Assembly (NCBI GenBank): GCA_030593075.1
Contig: JAUVHW010000010.1
Coordinates: 1-33,958 of the forward strand
DNA from: Ardenticatenales bacterium
Lineage (GTDB): Bacteria; Chloroflexota; Anaerolineae; Promineifilales; UBA4811
Direction: 5' to 3'
Length of the DNA: 33,958 bases
Under the pieces are notes generated by a model. It did no database searches. It was not told the DNA's origin and worked only from the letters and a program-made list of their open reading frames with translations. A program made the translations under genes and the position numbers. Each line of letters starts with the position of its first letter. Positions within the stretch are counted from its first letter, which is position 1. Below are positions 1 to 7,397 of this stretch, piece after piece.

Positions 1-321
1 GAGCCAGACCAGAAGCAGTGCGCTGCCCAAACCCCCCCCACCCCACAGCCCCCCCACGGGCAGGAGGCAGGGGACGGTGAACAAAGGCCAAATTCGGGGA
101 CCCCCAACAACCACCACCCCCACGGACAAGACGGCCCCCCCGCCCCACAGCCCCCCCCGGGGCAGGGGGCCGGGCAGGGTCAGCAAGGGCCAGATGCGGG
201 AAGCCGCAGTTACCAGCACCGCGACGAACAGTCCGGCCGCCAGCCCGCGCATCCCCCAGGTTGCGCTCTGTACCGTTCGCAGCCGGCGATCCCACTGGCG
301 GAGAGCACGGCCGAGAGTCAT
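1..321 (-). CDS. Putative membrane protein, N-terminal part (runs off window)
   Basis: An ATG at 321 overlaps the TGA stop of the upstream ABC permease gene (ATGA) and opens a frame of 107 codons that reaches the window edge without a stop. The product begins with a basic, Trp-containing stretch (MTLGRALRQWDRRLRTVQ) followed by a hydrophobic segment around residues 26-40, as in a cytoplasmic N-terminus leading into a first membrane helix. Residues 42-62 and 76-96 are near-copies of each other (RIWPLLT.P and RIWPLFT.P, each followed by GGLWGGG), 34 residues apart. The position as last gene of an exporter operon suggests an envelope role, but I do not recognise the family. The C/G-homopolymer-rich DNA and the internal duplication could be an assembly fault near a contig end. 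Confidence 0.55.
   Translation of the reverse strand, partial: MTLGRALRQWDRRLRTVQSATWGMRGLAAGLFVAVLVTAASRIWPLLTLPGPLPRGGLWGGGAVLSVGVVVVGGPRIWPLFTVPCLLPVGGLWGGGGLGSALLLVWL
31..202. repeat. Imperfect tandem duplication, 102-bp period
   Basis: Positions 41-100 and 143-202 match at 48 of 60 bases without gaps, at an offset of exactly 102 bp. Both copies contain CCCCACAGCC followed by a C-run and a G-rich tail. As 102 is 34 codons, the duplication keeps the reading frame of the partial membrane-protein gene. It is either a diverged internal repeat or a misassembled contig end. Confidence 0.7.
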
Positions 322-1304
322 CGCTGTCTCCGGCGCACACGACGCACGGTGAGCCAGTAGGCCAGCAGCGCGACCAACGCAAAAAACGGCACGTAGATCA
401 GCCATGGAGAGACCAGCCAGATCTGACTGTAGGGGGAACCGCTCACCGGCATGGCAACGCTGAAGAAAAAGACTGTCTGCTCCTCCACCAGCACAAGCTC
501 ACTGGCAATGAGGGCACTGAAGGGGTTGATGGCCAGCAGGAATCCGCCAATGTAGATGAGAGTGACCACCACGAGCCAGTGGGGCTCTTGCACGCCATAC
601 AGGCCGCCGCTGACGAATCCCAGGATAGGGAGAAAAATCATGAACAACAACGGTAGACCGGCCGTGGAGAGGAAGGCAAAGGCATAGCTGATCACGGTGG
701 CAGTCAGTGTGGTTCTCATCCGGCTCGAGAGGTAGGTGCTCACCGCGCCCAGCGCCACGGCGGTCACCAACAGAATGAGTTGTGAGATGACCACTTCTTC
801 CAGCGCCACTCCGCCCAGCAGAAAGGCCATGCTCTCCAACGGCACGGCCGCCACGATCAGGAGCACGACGTAAGAGAGAGCGGAGGCGAGCTTGCCCGTA
901 ACCAGGCGACTGGCGGAGAGCAGCGTAGTGCGCAGCAGATCATAGGTCTGCCGCTCGCGCTCGCCGCTAATGGTCCCGGCGGTGAAAGCGGGAGTGATAA
1001 AGATGACCAGGAGTATCTGCGCACCCACTACGCCCCCAAAGACGATCTTCCCGATCAGGTAGCTGTCGGGGCCATAGGGCTGCTCCGCGGACGTGGCATA
1101 GGTATAGTAGAGAACCGAGGTAAAGCATGAGAGAAACAGGAGGTAGGCGGTGAGCACCACAAAGGCGCGCCGCCCTCGCATCCGGCCGCGCAACTCCTTG
1201 CGCACCACGGGGTTGTCCAGCAGCTGCCGGCTAAAGGCGCCGGGCAGTCGCTTCCAGAGGCGCGGCCGCTTCGCCGGCCTGGCCCCAGTTGCGGTTGATC
1301 CCAT
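318..1304 (-). CDS. ABC-2 type transporter permease
   Basis: This is a 328-residue polytopic membrane protein, probably the membrane subunit of the exporter whose ATPase is encoded just upstream. Hydrophobic segments lie near residues 47-67, 88-110, 143-166, 171-192, 203-232, 243-262 and 298-320. After the second helix comes a GERERQTYDLLRTT stretch (114-127), the acidic/basic loop seen in ABC-2 permeases of the NatB/ABC-2 type that contacts the ATPase. I chose the ATG at 1304 because GGTCGGTGG lies 2-10 nt upstream. The frame could extend to a TTG at 1361, but that has no ribosome-binding site and lies in TTGACA-rich intergenic sequence. The stop overlaps the next start (ATGA), which implies translational coupling. 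The substrate cannot be told. Confidence 0.87.
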   Translation of the reverse strand: MGSTATGARPAKRPRLWKRLPGAFSRQLLDNPVVRKELRGRMRGRRAFVVLTAYLLFLSCFTSVLYYTYATSAEQPYGPDSYLIGKIVFGGVVGAQILLVIFITPAFTAGTISGERERQTYDLLRTTLLSASRLVTGKLASALSYVVLLIVAAVPLESMAFLLGGVALEEVVISQLILLVTAVALGAVSTYLSSRMRTTLTATVISYAFAFLSTAGLPLLFMIFLPILGFVSGGLYGVQEPHWLVVVTLIYIGGFLLAINPFSALIASELVLVEEQTVFFFSVAMPVSGSPYSQIWLVSPWLIYVPFFALVALLAYWLTVRRVRRRQR

Positions 1305-1324
1305 GTCCACCGACCTAGTGCTCT

Positions 1325-1350
1325 GGGATGCAGATGAACGCAGATTCTCT
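1325..1350. repeat. Possible dispersed intergenic repeat (AGATGAACGCAGATT core)
   Basis: Between the ATPase stop and the permease start lies a non-coding stretch with two CAGAT units ten bases apart (GCAGATGAAC GCAGATT). From memory, very similar strings recur in intergenic DNA of several unrelated bacteria. Only one copy is visible here, so its repeat status is an inference. Confidence 0.25.
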
Positions 1351-1465
1351 TGTATTGTCAAGACGCGATCTGGAGATTAGGCTTTCGATCATTGGAGTAC
1401 GCCCTGCGCTTGATCTCGGGCTCGGGTCTGGACCGCCAACCAGCGTTCATCGGCGTCCCATCCCA

Positions 1466-2434
1466 TCACGATACGATCCCCTGCGTGACCTGCAAAAAGA
1501 CATCCTCCAGGCCACTGGACTCCTCGGAGAAGGAGACGATGCGCAGCCCGTGGTCCGTCACCAGCGTGGTGAGGACCGCGCTCAGGTTCGCGTCATCGCC
1601 CCCGAAATCAAAGACTATCTCGCCGGGAGCGTCAGGCGGGTCCTGGATGTCGGTGACTCCCTCAAGGTGGAACAACGCTTCCTTGGCAGCCTGCCGGGCT
1701 TCCGCCTCGCCCAGCAACCGCATTCGCACCGCGCGCTGAGGTCGCAGCCGGCGCTGCATCTCCTCCATGTTGCCGGCCGCCACCAACCGGCCGTCCTCAA
1801 TCACACCGATATGGGTGCAGATATCCGCCACTTCGGAAAGGATGTGGGAAGAGAAAAAGATGGTCTTGCCCATGCTGCACAGCTCGCGCAGCAGCTCTCG
1901 AATCTCGATCCGGGCACGGGGGTCTAGCCCCGAGGCCGGTTCATCGAGGATGAGCACCGTGGGATCGTGCGCCAGCGAGCGCGCCAGGCAGAGCCTCTGC
2001 TTCATCCCCCGGCTGAGGCTATCGACAAAGTCATCGCGCCGGTGACTAAGGTCCACCAGTTCCAGCAGGTCGCCGGTGGTTCCCACTCGCTCCTCGGCCG
2101 GCACGTCGTAGCAGGCAGCAAAGAAATCCAGATACTCCCACACCTTCATATCGTCGTAAACGCCAAAATAGTCGGGCATGTACCCGATGGCGCGGCGGAC
2201 ACCCCGCGGGTCCTTGGCAACGGAGCAACCAGCTACCCACGCTTCGCCGCTGGTGGGCTCGAGCAAGGTGGTCAGCATCCGCATGGTGGTGGTCTTGCCG
2301 GCGCCGTTGGGCCCGATAAAGCCAAACACCGCCCCTTGCTTAATGGACAAGGTCAGGTCCTTGACCGCCAGCCTGGACTCGCGGCGGTTACCGTACGCCT
2401 TGCTCAGTCCCCGCATCTCAATGATGGCACTCAT
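1466..2434 (-). CDS. ABC transporter ATP-binding protein
   Basis: This is a 322-residue ABC ATPase, cytoplasmic, which would power the neighbouring ABC-2 permease. Walker A is GPNGAGKT at 41-48, the signature loop is LSRGMKQ at 140-146, Walker B is VLILDE at 160-165 with the D-loop SGLD after it, and the switch histidine is H197 in FFSSHILSE. The usual Q-loop glutamine is replaced by aspartate (GYMPDYFG, D88). A C-terminal extension of about 110 residues follows, as is common in ABC-2 exporter ATPases. The ATG at 2434 overlaps the TGA of the preceding gene (ATGA), so the large secreted protein and the ATPase are probably translated together. The nearby gene content suggests export, but the cargo is unknown. 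Confidence 0.92.
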   Translation of the reverse strand: MSAIIEMRGLSKAYGNRRESRLAVKDLTLSIKQGAVFGFIGPNGAGKTTTMRMLTTLLEPTSGEAWVAGCSVAKDPRGVRRAIGYMPDYFGVYDDMKVWEYLDFFAACYDVPAEERVGTTGDLLELVDLSHRRDDFVDSLSRGMKQRLCLARSLAHDPTVLILDEPASGLDPRARIEIRELLRELCSMGKTIFFSSHILSEVADICTHIGVIEDGRLVAAGNMEEMQRRLRPQRAVRMRLLGEAEARQAAKEALFHLEGVTDIQDPPDAPGEIVFDFGGDDANLSAVLTTLVTDHGLRIVSFSEESSGLEDVFLQVTQGIVS

Positions 2435-4833
2435 TGGGTCCCGCCTCTGAACGTCACGTCCATCTGCCCAACGCTCAAGCCCGACCTGGATGGATCCTCG
2501 ACCCGCACCCGGACCGCGTTGCCAGGCCCGATCAGACTACCTGGCTGACTGATGCGATTGTCTCCCCAACCAAGGTCCTCGTCTACCACCCAACTTTCGC
2601 TATTCCAGTCCCACATCGCCACTCGTATGGCTCCTTGGCCCTGCCTCGCCTTGATAGTCAGCACCAACTCATCCACCTGCACCAGTTGGAACACCTGCCA
2701 GGGCTGGTACTCGAAACCCACCCAATCAGTGACGTAAAAGTCGTAAGGGCCTGTCTCGCTCCATCGCTGGGAATCCAGCGGCCGCCAGATCGTTAGAGCA
2801 GCTGGCAGGACCACCTCCCCCTGTGTGCTCGCTATGGCAAGAGGGAGTTCCAGAAAGTAGCCAACCGTGTCCAGCGTCTGGCTCGCCTTGCCCTTCACGT
2901 CTATGCCCCACAGGGGCTCTTCCGACCATCCGAAGAAAATGGCCCTTCCAGGGGGAGAGATACCTGGCCCCTGGGAAGAGAGAAAAGCCTGCAACGTCTG
3001 AAAGCGACGATGGAGGCGCTTGTCGTTCCAATGGTTAGAGCCTCCCACCAACTGGTCCAAGGGAAGATAACCCGGGGGATAGGCGGGGTAGACGGCGCTC
3101 AATCCGCCGGCGCCGCTCCCGGGGGACCGGTAGGCAGCCCGGCCGCCAGCCAGTTGGGTGTCGACCGCTACGGTCTCACCGGGGGCCAGGTCACCCAGCT
3201 CTACCACCGTGTCACCCAGCAGCAGGCCAGTGCTGAGCAGCGACGTCTCCCCATTGGTCAATTCCCCAGTCAGGCGAGGCCGGCCGGCCACCTCAATCGT
3301 CAGCCCGCCCTCAATGGCCGGCGGCGCGACGTCCGACTCGATACTGAAGGCCCGCAGCCCGCTGACATCTACCTGCAGGTCCCGCAGCACAATCCTGTCG
3401 CTCTGTTCCACCGTGGCCGAGTCGCCGGCCCCAAAGGACATGTCCTGGCCGAGCGGCCGGACCAGCGCTCCGGCCGGAAAGAACACGTCATAGGTGGACC
3501 GGCTGGGCGAAAAGACGCCCACCAGGCTGCGGGCCCGGGCAGACTCGGCCCCGGCCGCTCCGTAGACCAGGCTCAGCCGGTTCAGGACCACATCACTACC
3601 CCTGATCTGAAAACCAGTCGCGTAGGCAAGCCCGCTGAACAGCAGGACAACGGCGGGGACGGTGAACCACGCCAGCTCCCGCCGGTTGGCCCGCCTTAGC
3701 ACTGCGTAATTCACCGGCCCGATGAGGGTGGTGTAGACAGCCAGGAAGAGAACCATCTGCAGAGCAGAGGGCAAGGCCAGGGAGGGTATGGCCTTCAACC
3801 CTTCGCGGGCCGCCCAGTGGTTGACGGTCGAGTTCTGCCACAGGGTGCGGCTGCTGGAGCCGGACATGATGGTCGCCCATAGCCGCTCACCTCCGGCCCA
3901 GTCCCGCAGGGGCGCGAGGGCCAGGTCAAGCGCTAGCCAGTCCACATTGCCCAGCCCCTCACTCCTGCGGACCAATAGAGGCAGATCATCCTGGGCCAAA
4001 AACACCCGCCCACCCTGACCCATCGGCCGCGAACCAGACCTCAACTCGCCCTGGGCCACGACAAAGGGGCCCTCCCCCACGGGAACACCCGTCAGTTCGC
4101 TCAGAGCGTCGAGACCCCGCGACGAGACGCTGCCGCTGATGGAAACCGGGAGCAACTCGTCCAGACCGGCGGCCGTCTTGCGCCAGCCAGGGCCTCCGGT
4201 AACCACCAAGTGCCCTCCGGCCGCCAGCCAAGCCCGCAGAGCTCCCAGCTGCTCCAAGGAGAGAACTCCGGTGTCAGTGTCGTTCAATATCAGCACGTCC
4301 AGCGCGTCCCACGCCGGCCCGACGGCCGGCAGCTGGTCCAAGGCGATGTACGCGACGCGCGCCCGTTGTCCCGGTGTACCCACACGCTCCAGGACAGACA
4401 GGTCAACTGGCTCCCCGCTGACCACCGCGTAGAGTGAATCCTCTCCACCCACCTGGGTGATCGGCACGCGCTGCTCGGCCAGTGTGCGGGAGCCGGAGAC
4501 TAGCTCGACCTTTAGGCCGGACTGGTACTTGTCGATCCCCACATAGAGCGTGACCATCTTGCGCGACTGTCGGGGGAGAATGAGAGGCGCCTGGTAACGG
4601 ACGATCGCCGAAGGCGCGTTCCCGCTCTGCTCGACCACCACGAATCCCTCCACGTCAGGTCCGCTATTGGCGACGGTGACGCGGACGGGGGTCCACTCGC
4701 CCCTCCGGTAATAGCCGTCAAAGCCCACCTCGGCCGCCAGGGTGATGCCCTCCGCCTGCCCGAAGGCCTGGGCCGCGGCCGGCCCCACCAGCAGCGGCAC
4801 GGCAATAATCAAAAGGAGAAACCGCTTGGTCAA
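2431..4833 (-). CDS. Large secreted/membrane protein with Rossmann-like (GATase-like) domain
   Basis: This is an 800-residue protein and the first gene of the ABC exporter operon. The TTG at 4833 is preferred because AAGGA lies 8 nt upstream and a signal peptide follows at once (MTKRFLLLIIAVPLLVG, cleavage near AAA-QA, about residue 21). The longer frame back to 4986 has an implausible N-terminus. Residues 30-120 look like a beta-sandwich. Residues 155-230 resemble the glutamine-amidotransferase-like fold found in such Chloroflexota proteins (DALDVLILND, LRAWLAAGGHLVVTGG). Two membrane helices lie at about 358-378 and 387-407, joined by the conserved loop GPVNYAVLRRANRRELAW. The remaining 390 residues are probably extracellular beta domains. 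It is probably an accessory component of the exporter; no catalytic residues are evident and the function is unknown. Confidence 0.8.
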   Translation of the reverse strand: MTKRFLLLIIAVPLLVGPAAAQAFGQAEGITLAAEVGFDGYYRRGEWTPVRVTVANSGPDVEGFVVVEQSGNAPSAIVRYQAPLILPRQSRKMVTLYVGIDKYQSGLKVELVSGSRTLAEQRVPITQVGGEDSLYAVVSGEPVDLSVLERVGTPGQRARVAYIALDQLPAVGPAWDALDVLILNDTDTGVLSLEQLGALRAWLAAGGHLVVTGGPGWRKTAAGLDELLPVSISGSVSSRGLDALSELTGVPVGEGPFVVAQGELRSGSRPMGQGGRVFLAQDDLPLLVRRSEGLGNVDWLALDLALAPLRDWAGGERLWATIMSGSSSRTLWQNSTVNHWAAREGLKAIPSLALPSALQMVLFLAVYTTLIGPVNYAVLRRANRRELAWFTVPAVVLLFSGLAYATGFQIRGSDVVLNRLSLVYGAAGAESARARSLVGVFSPSRSTYDVFFPAGALVRPLGQDMSFGAGDSATVEQSDRIVLRDLQVDVSGLRAFSIESDVAPPAIEGGLTIEVAGRPRLTGELTNGETSLLSTGLLLGDTVVELGDLAPGETVAVDTQLAGGRAAYRSPGSGAGGLSAVYPAYPPGYLPLDQLVGGSNHWNDKRLHRRFQTLQAFLSSQGPGISPPGRAIFFGWSEEPLWGIDVKGKASQTLDTVGYFLELPLAIASTQGEVVLPAALTIWRPLDSQRWSETGPYDFYVTDWVGFEYQPWQVFQLVQVDELVLTIKARQGQGAIRVAMWDWNSESWVVDEDLGWGDNRISQPGSLIGPGNAVRVRVEDPSRSGLSVGQMDVTFRGGTQ

Positions 4834-4902
4834 ACGTCTGTTCCTTCTGCCGCAGTCACCTGTGTTGGTGAAACGCTGCAGGCGATGCGCCGGTTCCCGA
4901 TG

Positions 4903-4908
4903 ATTATA
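4903..4908 (-). promoter_or_regulatory. -10 box (TATAAT) upstream of exporter operon
   Basis: A perfect TATAAT on the minus strand lies 70 nt before the TTG start at 4833. No convincing -35 hexamer sits 16-18 bp further upstream. It is consistent with a transcription start for the exporter operon, separate from the DUF503 gene. Confidence 0.45.
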
Positions 4909-4994
4909 GCTCCGCCCTGCAACGCCTGCTGGACTCCTTCCTGACGGCCGCTCCACGGCTGCAACACATATAAAGGGGTGGTACAATAGAGATG

Positions 4995-5279
4995 TCAGAG
5001 GAGTTCAATCTGGTAATCCACTAGCTGCACGTCGAACGGGCCAGTCTCGACCAGGCGGACGCTCTTTTCCATCAGGCCGTGCAGGTATCCAGAATCTGTT
5101 CCAATGGCCGCCAGTGCGATCTCTGCGGACTGCCAGACGTCGTGATGATCCACCTCGGCGGCCGAGACGTTGAAATCGCGCCGCAGGCGGGCCAGAAGCG
5201 GCTTGAGCCGGCTGCGCTTTCCCTTGAGGGAACCGTTCCCTGCTAGATGCAACTGAATGGTGCAGATGGCGACAATCAT
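4995..5279 (-). CDS. DUF503 family protein (YlxP-like)
   Basis: This is a 94-residue cytoplasmic protein of the small DUF503 family. It is recognisable from the opening beta strand (MIVAICTIQLHL), the SLKGKRS.LKPLL.RLR..FNVS.AEVD block that marks the family, and the following strand/helix pattern ending near the C-terminus. The length matches the usual 90-97 residues. In Firmicutes, homologues sit with infB and rbfA, so a link with translation or ribosome maturation has been suspected, but the biochemical role is unknown. The ATG at 5279 has no strong ribosome-binding site. A good promoter lies just upstream, giving a leader of only about 23 nt. Confidence 0.88.
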   Translation of the reverse strand: MIVAICTIQLHLAGNGSLKGKRSRLKPLLARLRRDFNVSAAEVDHHDVWQSAEIALAAIGTDSGYLHGLMEKSVRLVETGPFDVQLVDYQIELL

Positions 5280-5308
5280 GTCTTGTGTGCTCGGTCAGCA
5301 GCAACAGC

Positions 5309-5337
5309 ATTATCGGTCAGACTGCGTCATTTGCCAA
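5309..5337 (-). promoter_or_regulatory. Sigma-70-type promoter of the DUF503 gene
   Basis: On the minus strand TTGGCA (5332-5337) and GATAAT (5309-5314) are separated by 17 bp; each hexamer matches five of six consensus bases. Transcription would start near 5302, 23 nt before the ATG at 5279. The rest of the 290-bp divergent gap (5280-5569) shows no clear plus-strand promoter and no coding frame I trust. Confidence 0.7.
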
Positions 5338-5569
5338 TAGGATAAAGTGGCTGGTCGGCCGCCGGGCTTGGCAGCCTGGCCGGAAACCCGATGCATTGGT
5401 CTTGGCGCTCCCAGTACTGCTAGCCGCAGCACGCCGGCCAGGCCTTGCAGAAGCCGGCTCGCAGGCGCCAGTGGGCAGCGCATTGACGGACAATCTGGAA
5501 TTGAGGTTTCTGGGCCGGGCTTCTGTGACGGCGAATCGGGAGCAAGGCACTCAGTAGAAGGTAAGCATA

Positions 5570-6328
5570 ATGACCAGCTCAGACGAATACCAAAGCCGGG
5601 GCAGCCGCCCCAGTCCAGTCTCGATCTTGATCGCGGTCCTGTTGGCCGGGATTCTGACTGCGCTGGTAGCAGGGCTATTGATGGTGCGCCAGACCTCGCA
5701 GACCGTCCAGCAGGGAGCCGAGAGAGCGCGGAGCTGGGGTGCGCAGCTGCTCAAGGAGCCGACGCCTACCATCCGGCCGGACCCCGTCACCATCATCCAC
5801 GAGATCCAGGCTCTCAGCCGGCTGGAGACGGTGTCCTACTCGGTCGAGAAGGTAGTGACGGTGGAAAAGAACCAGCAAGGGCTGGCGGACCTGCTGGGCC
5901 TGGACGAGAAGCTGCTCTTTGTGGCCCACGGCAAGGTGATTGCCGGCCTGGACCTCAGCCAGTTGCAGGTGGAGCACATAACGATTACCGATGAGAACGC
6001 AGTCGTCCTGATCCTGCCCGAGCCTGAGGTTTTCGTTGCCACTTTGGATAACGAGCGCTCATACGTCTACGACCACGAACGGGGGCTGGTCAATCGCGTG
6101 TTCGAGGAGAGGTCCGACCTGGAGACGCTGGCGCGGCAGGCGGCCGAGGATGCGATTCGCGAGGCAGCCATTGAGGATGGCATTCTGGAGATGGCCGGCG
6201 CCAACGGGCAGCACTATTTGCGCACGCTGATAATGGCGCTGGGTTTCGATGAGGTCATCTTTGCTGGCGGCGAGGCGCCACCGCCAGCGGAAACCCCCCG
6301 GCCGACGTCAACGGCGACGCCCGAGTAA
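5570..6328 (+). CDS. DUF4230 domain membrane-anchored protein
   Basis: This is a 252-residue protein with a short hydrophilic N-terminus and one membrane helix at about 18-40 (SILIAVLLAGILTALVAGLL), followed by a DUF4230 domain at about 75-225. The domain is recognisable from its opening (I..IQ.LSRLETVSYSVEKVVT), the G.VIAGLDLS turn, and the DN....VYD...GL.NR segment. DUF4230 proteins are envelope proteins of unknown function. The C-terminal 20 residues are a Pro/Thr-rich tail. The ATG at 5570 follows GAAGG with about 8 nt spacing. It is transcribed divergently from the DUF503 gene and converges on the uncharacterised gene ending at 6365. Confidence 0.88.
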   Translation: MTSSDEYQSRGSRPSPVSILIAVLLAGILTALVAGLLMVRQTSQTVQQGAERARSWGAQLLKEPTPTIRPDPVTIIHEIQALSRLETVSYSVEKVVTVEKNQQGLADLLGLDEKLLFVAHGKVIAGLDLSQLQVEHITITDENAVVLILPEPEVFVATLDNERSYVYDHERGLVNRVFEERSDLETLARQAAEDAIREAAIEDGILEMAGANGQHYLRTLIMALGFDEVIFAGGEAPPPAETPRPTSTATPE

Positions 6329-6364
6329 ACCACCGCGACACAGAATCCGCCTCCCTCCGCACGC

Positions 6365-7360
6365 TCACTCGACCAGGCCCAGCCCGGCCGACATGGCGCC
6401 GTCAAAGTCCCCGACAAACGCCCACCAGTTGGTCAGCGGCCGGCCGCGATAGGTCAGACCGTTGTTGGCTCCGGGTAAGTTCTGCATCCAGTAGATGAAC
6501 CAGGTCAGGCTGTCGCCCTTCCACCGATCGCAGTCTATCTGCTCTTTCCGCCCCCTTCCCTCGGGAGTCCAATCCTCAATGTCGGTCCACACCCGTTTGG
6601 CGTTGGCCCAGTCATAGTCGCGCTCGGCATTGGGCGGGTAGTGCGCCCAGCCACAGCGCCCCTCCCCCTTTTTGCCCACGAATCTCTTCCAGAAGAGACC
6701 ATAGTCCACGTGCTTGAGCAGGGCCTCGATCTGGTGGATGTGGTTCTCCACCGCCTCTGAAGCGCCCCGTCCATAGTTGTAGTGGTAGACAGTGTAGGTC
6801 TTGCTCAGCACGGGCAGGTCATTCGAGTCCCGGTCGCTGTTGCTGACGTCGCCAAAAGGCCCGGCCATGTTCGATTCCCAGAGGCCTACCACTCCGCCGT
6901 GGTAGCCCCATATCCAGACCTCCTTGACCTCCCTCTCCTCCACCCAGCGCCGAACGTCGATTCGCTCCATGACCGCGTCATAGTCGGTCATTGGAACCCG
7001 GTGTCCACGCTTGCGGCAGGTGGGCAGCGGCTCCAGGAACTCTATGGTGTCGAGGACCTGGTACCGGAGGCTGGGCCGTGCCCCAGGCTCCCGGTACCCG
7101 TGATAGGTGCTGCCCTTTTCCAGGCTCTGGACCACCTGCTCCGTCACCCGAGACGTATGCTGCCCAATCTTGTCCAACGGAGCGCTCACGTCGCCGGTCG
7201 CGTCAAGGTCAATCTGCCCATCCTTGACTGGAAAGTAGCTGACCACCAGGACAGGGATGGTGTAGGCCCGGTGGGAGGCAAAGGGTGAGGAGTGGGAAGG
7301 GCGCTTAGTCAGTCGATACAGCGATCGGCGGATGTCGGACCATCTCATCTGCAGCGCCAT
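6365..7360 (-). CDS. Uncharacterised conserved protein
   Basis: This 331-residue protein belongs to no family I can name with confidence. The sequence is rich in aromatic and charged residues and carries blocks that look conserved: WGYHGG (151-156), ESNMAGP (162-168), SNSDR (173-177), YNYGRG (194-199), ENHIHQIE (205-212) and a late CGWAHYPPN block. Clustered His, Asp and Glu suggest a metal-binding or hydrolytic site, but this is inference. There is no clear signal peptide, although residues 33-44 (YTIPVLVVSYFP) form a hydrophobic strand. ATGs at 7360 and 7348 are both possible and neither has a good ribosome-binding site. The frame upstream of 7398 overlaps prmC and is not coding. It lies 37 nt after prmC and is probably the last gene of the prfA operon. 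Confidence 0.72.
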   Translation of the reverse strand: MALQMRWSDIRRSLYRLTKRPSHSSPFASHRAYTIPVLVVSYFPVKDGQIDLDATGDVSAPLDKIGQHTSRVTEQVVQSLEKGSTYHGYREPGARPSLRYQVLDTIEFLEPLPTCRKRGHRVPMTDYDAVMERIDVRRWVEEREVKEVWIWGYHGGVVGLWESNMAGPFGDVSNSDRDSNDLPVLSKTYTVYHYNYGRGASEAVENHIHQIEALLKHVDYGLFWKRFVGKKGEGRCGWAHYPPNAERDYDWANAKRVWTDIEDWTPEGRGRKEQIDCDRWKGDSLTWFIYWMQNLPGANNGLTYRGRPLTNWWAFVGDFDGAMSAGLGLVE

Positions 7361-7397
7361 TTTGTACTGGCAGGAGGGCCAGCCAGGCACCACCCCA

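Noticed and set aside
5317-5550. 77-codon minus-strand frame in the DUF503/DUF4230 gap
   Set aside because: It overlaps the DUF503 promoter, has no ribosome-binding site and reads as Arg/Ala/Ser-rich random sequence.
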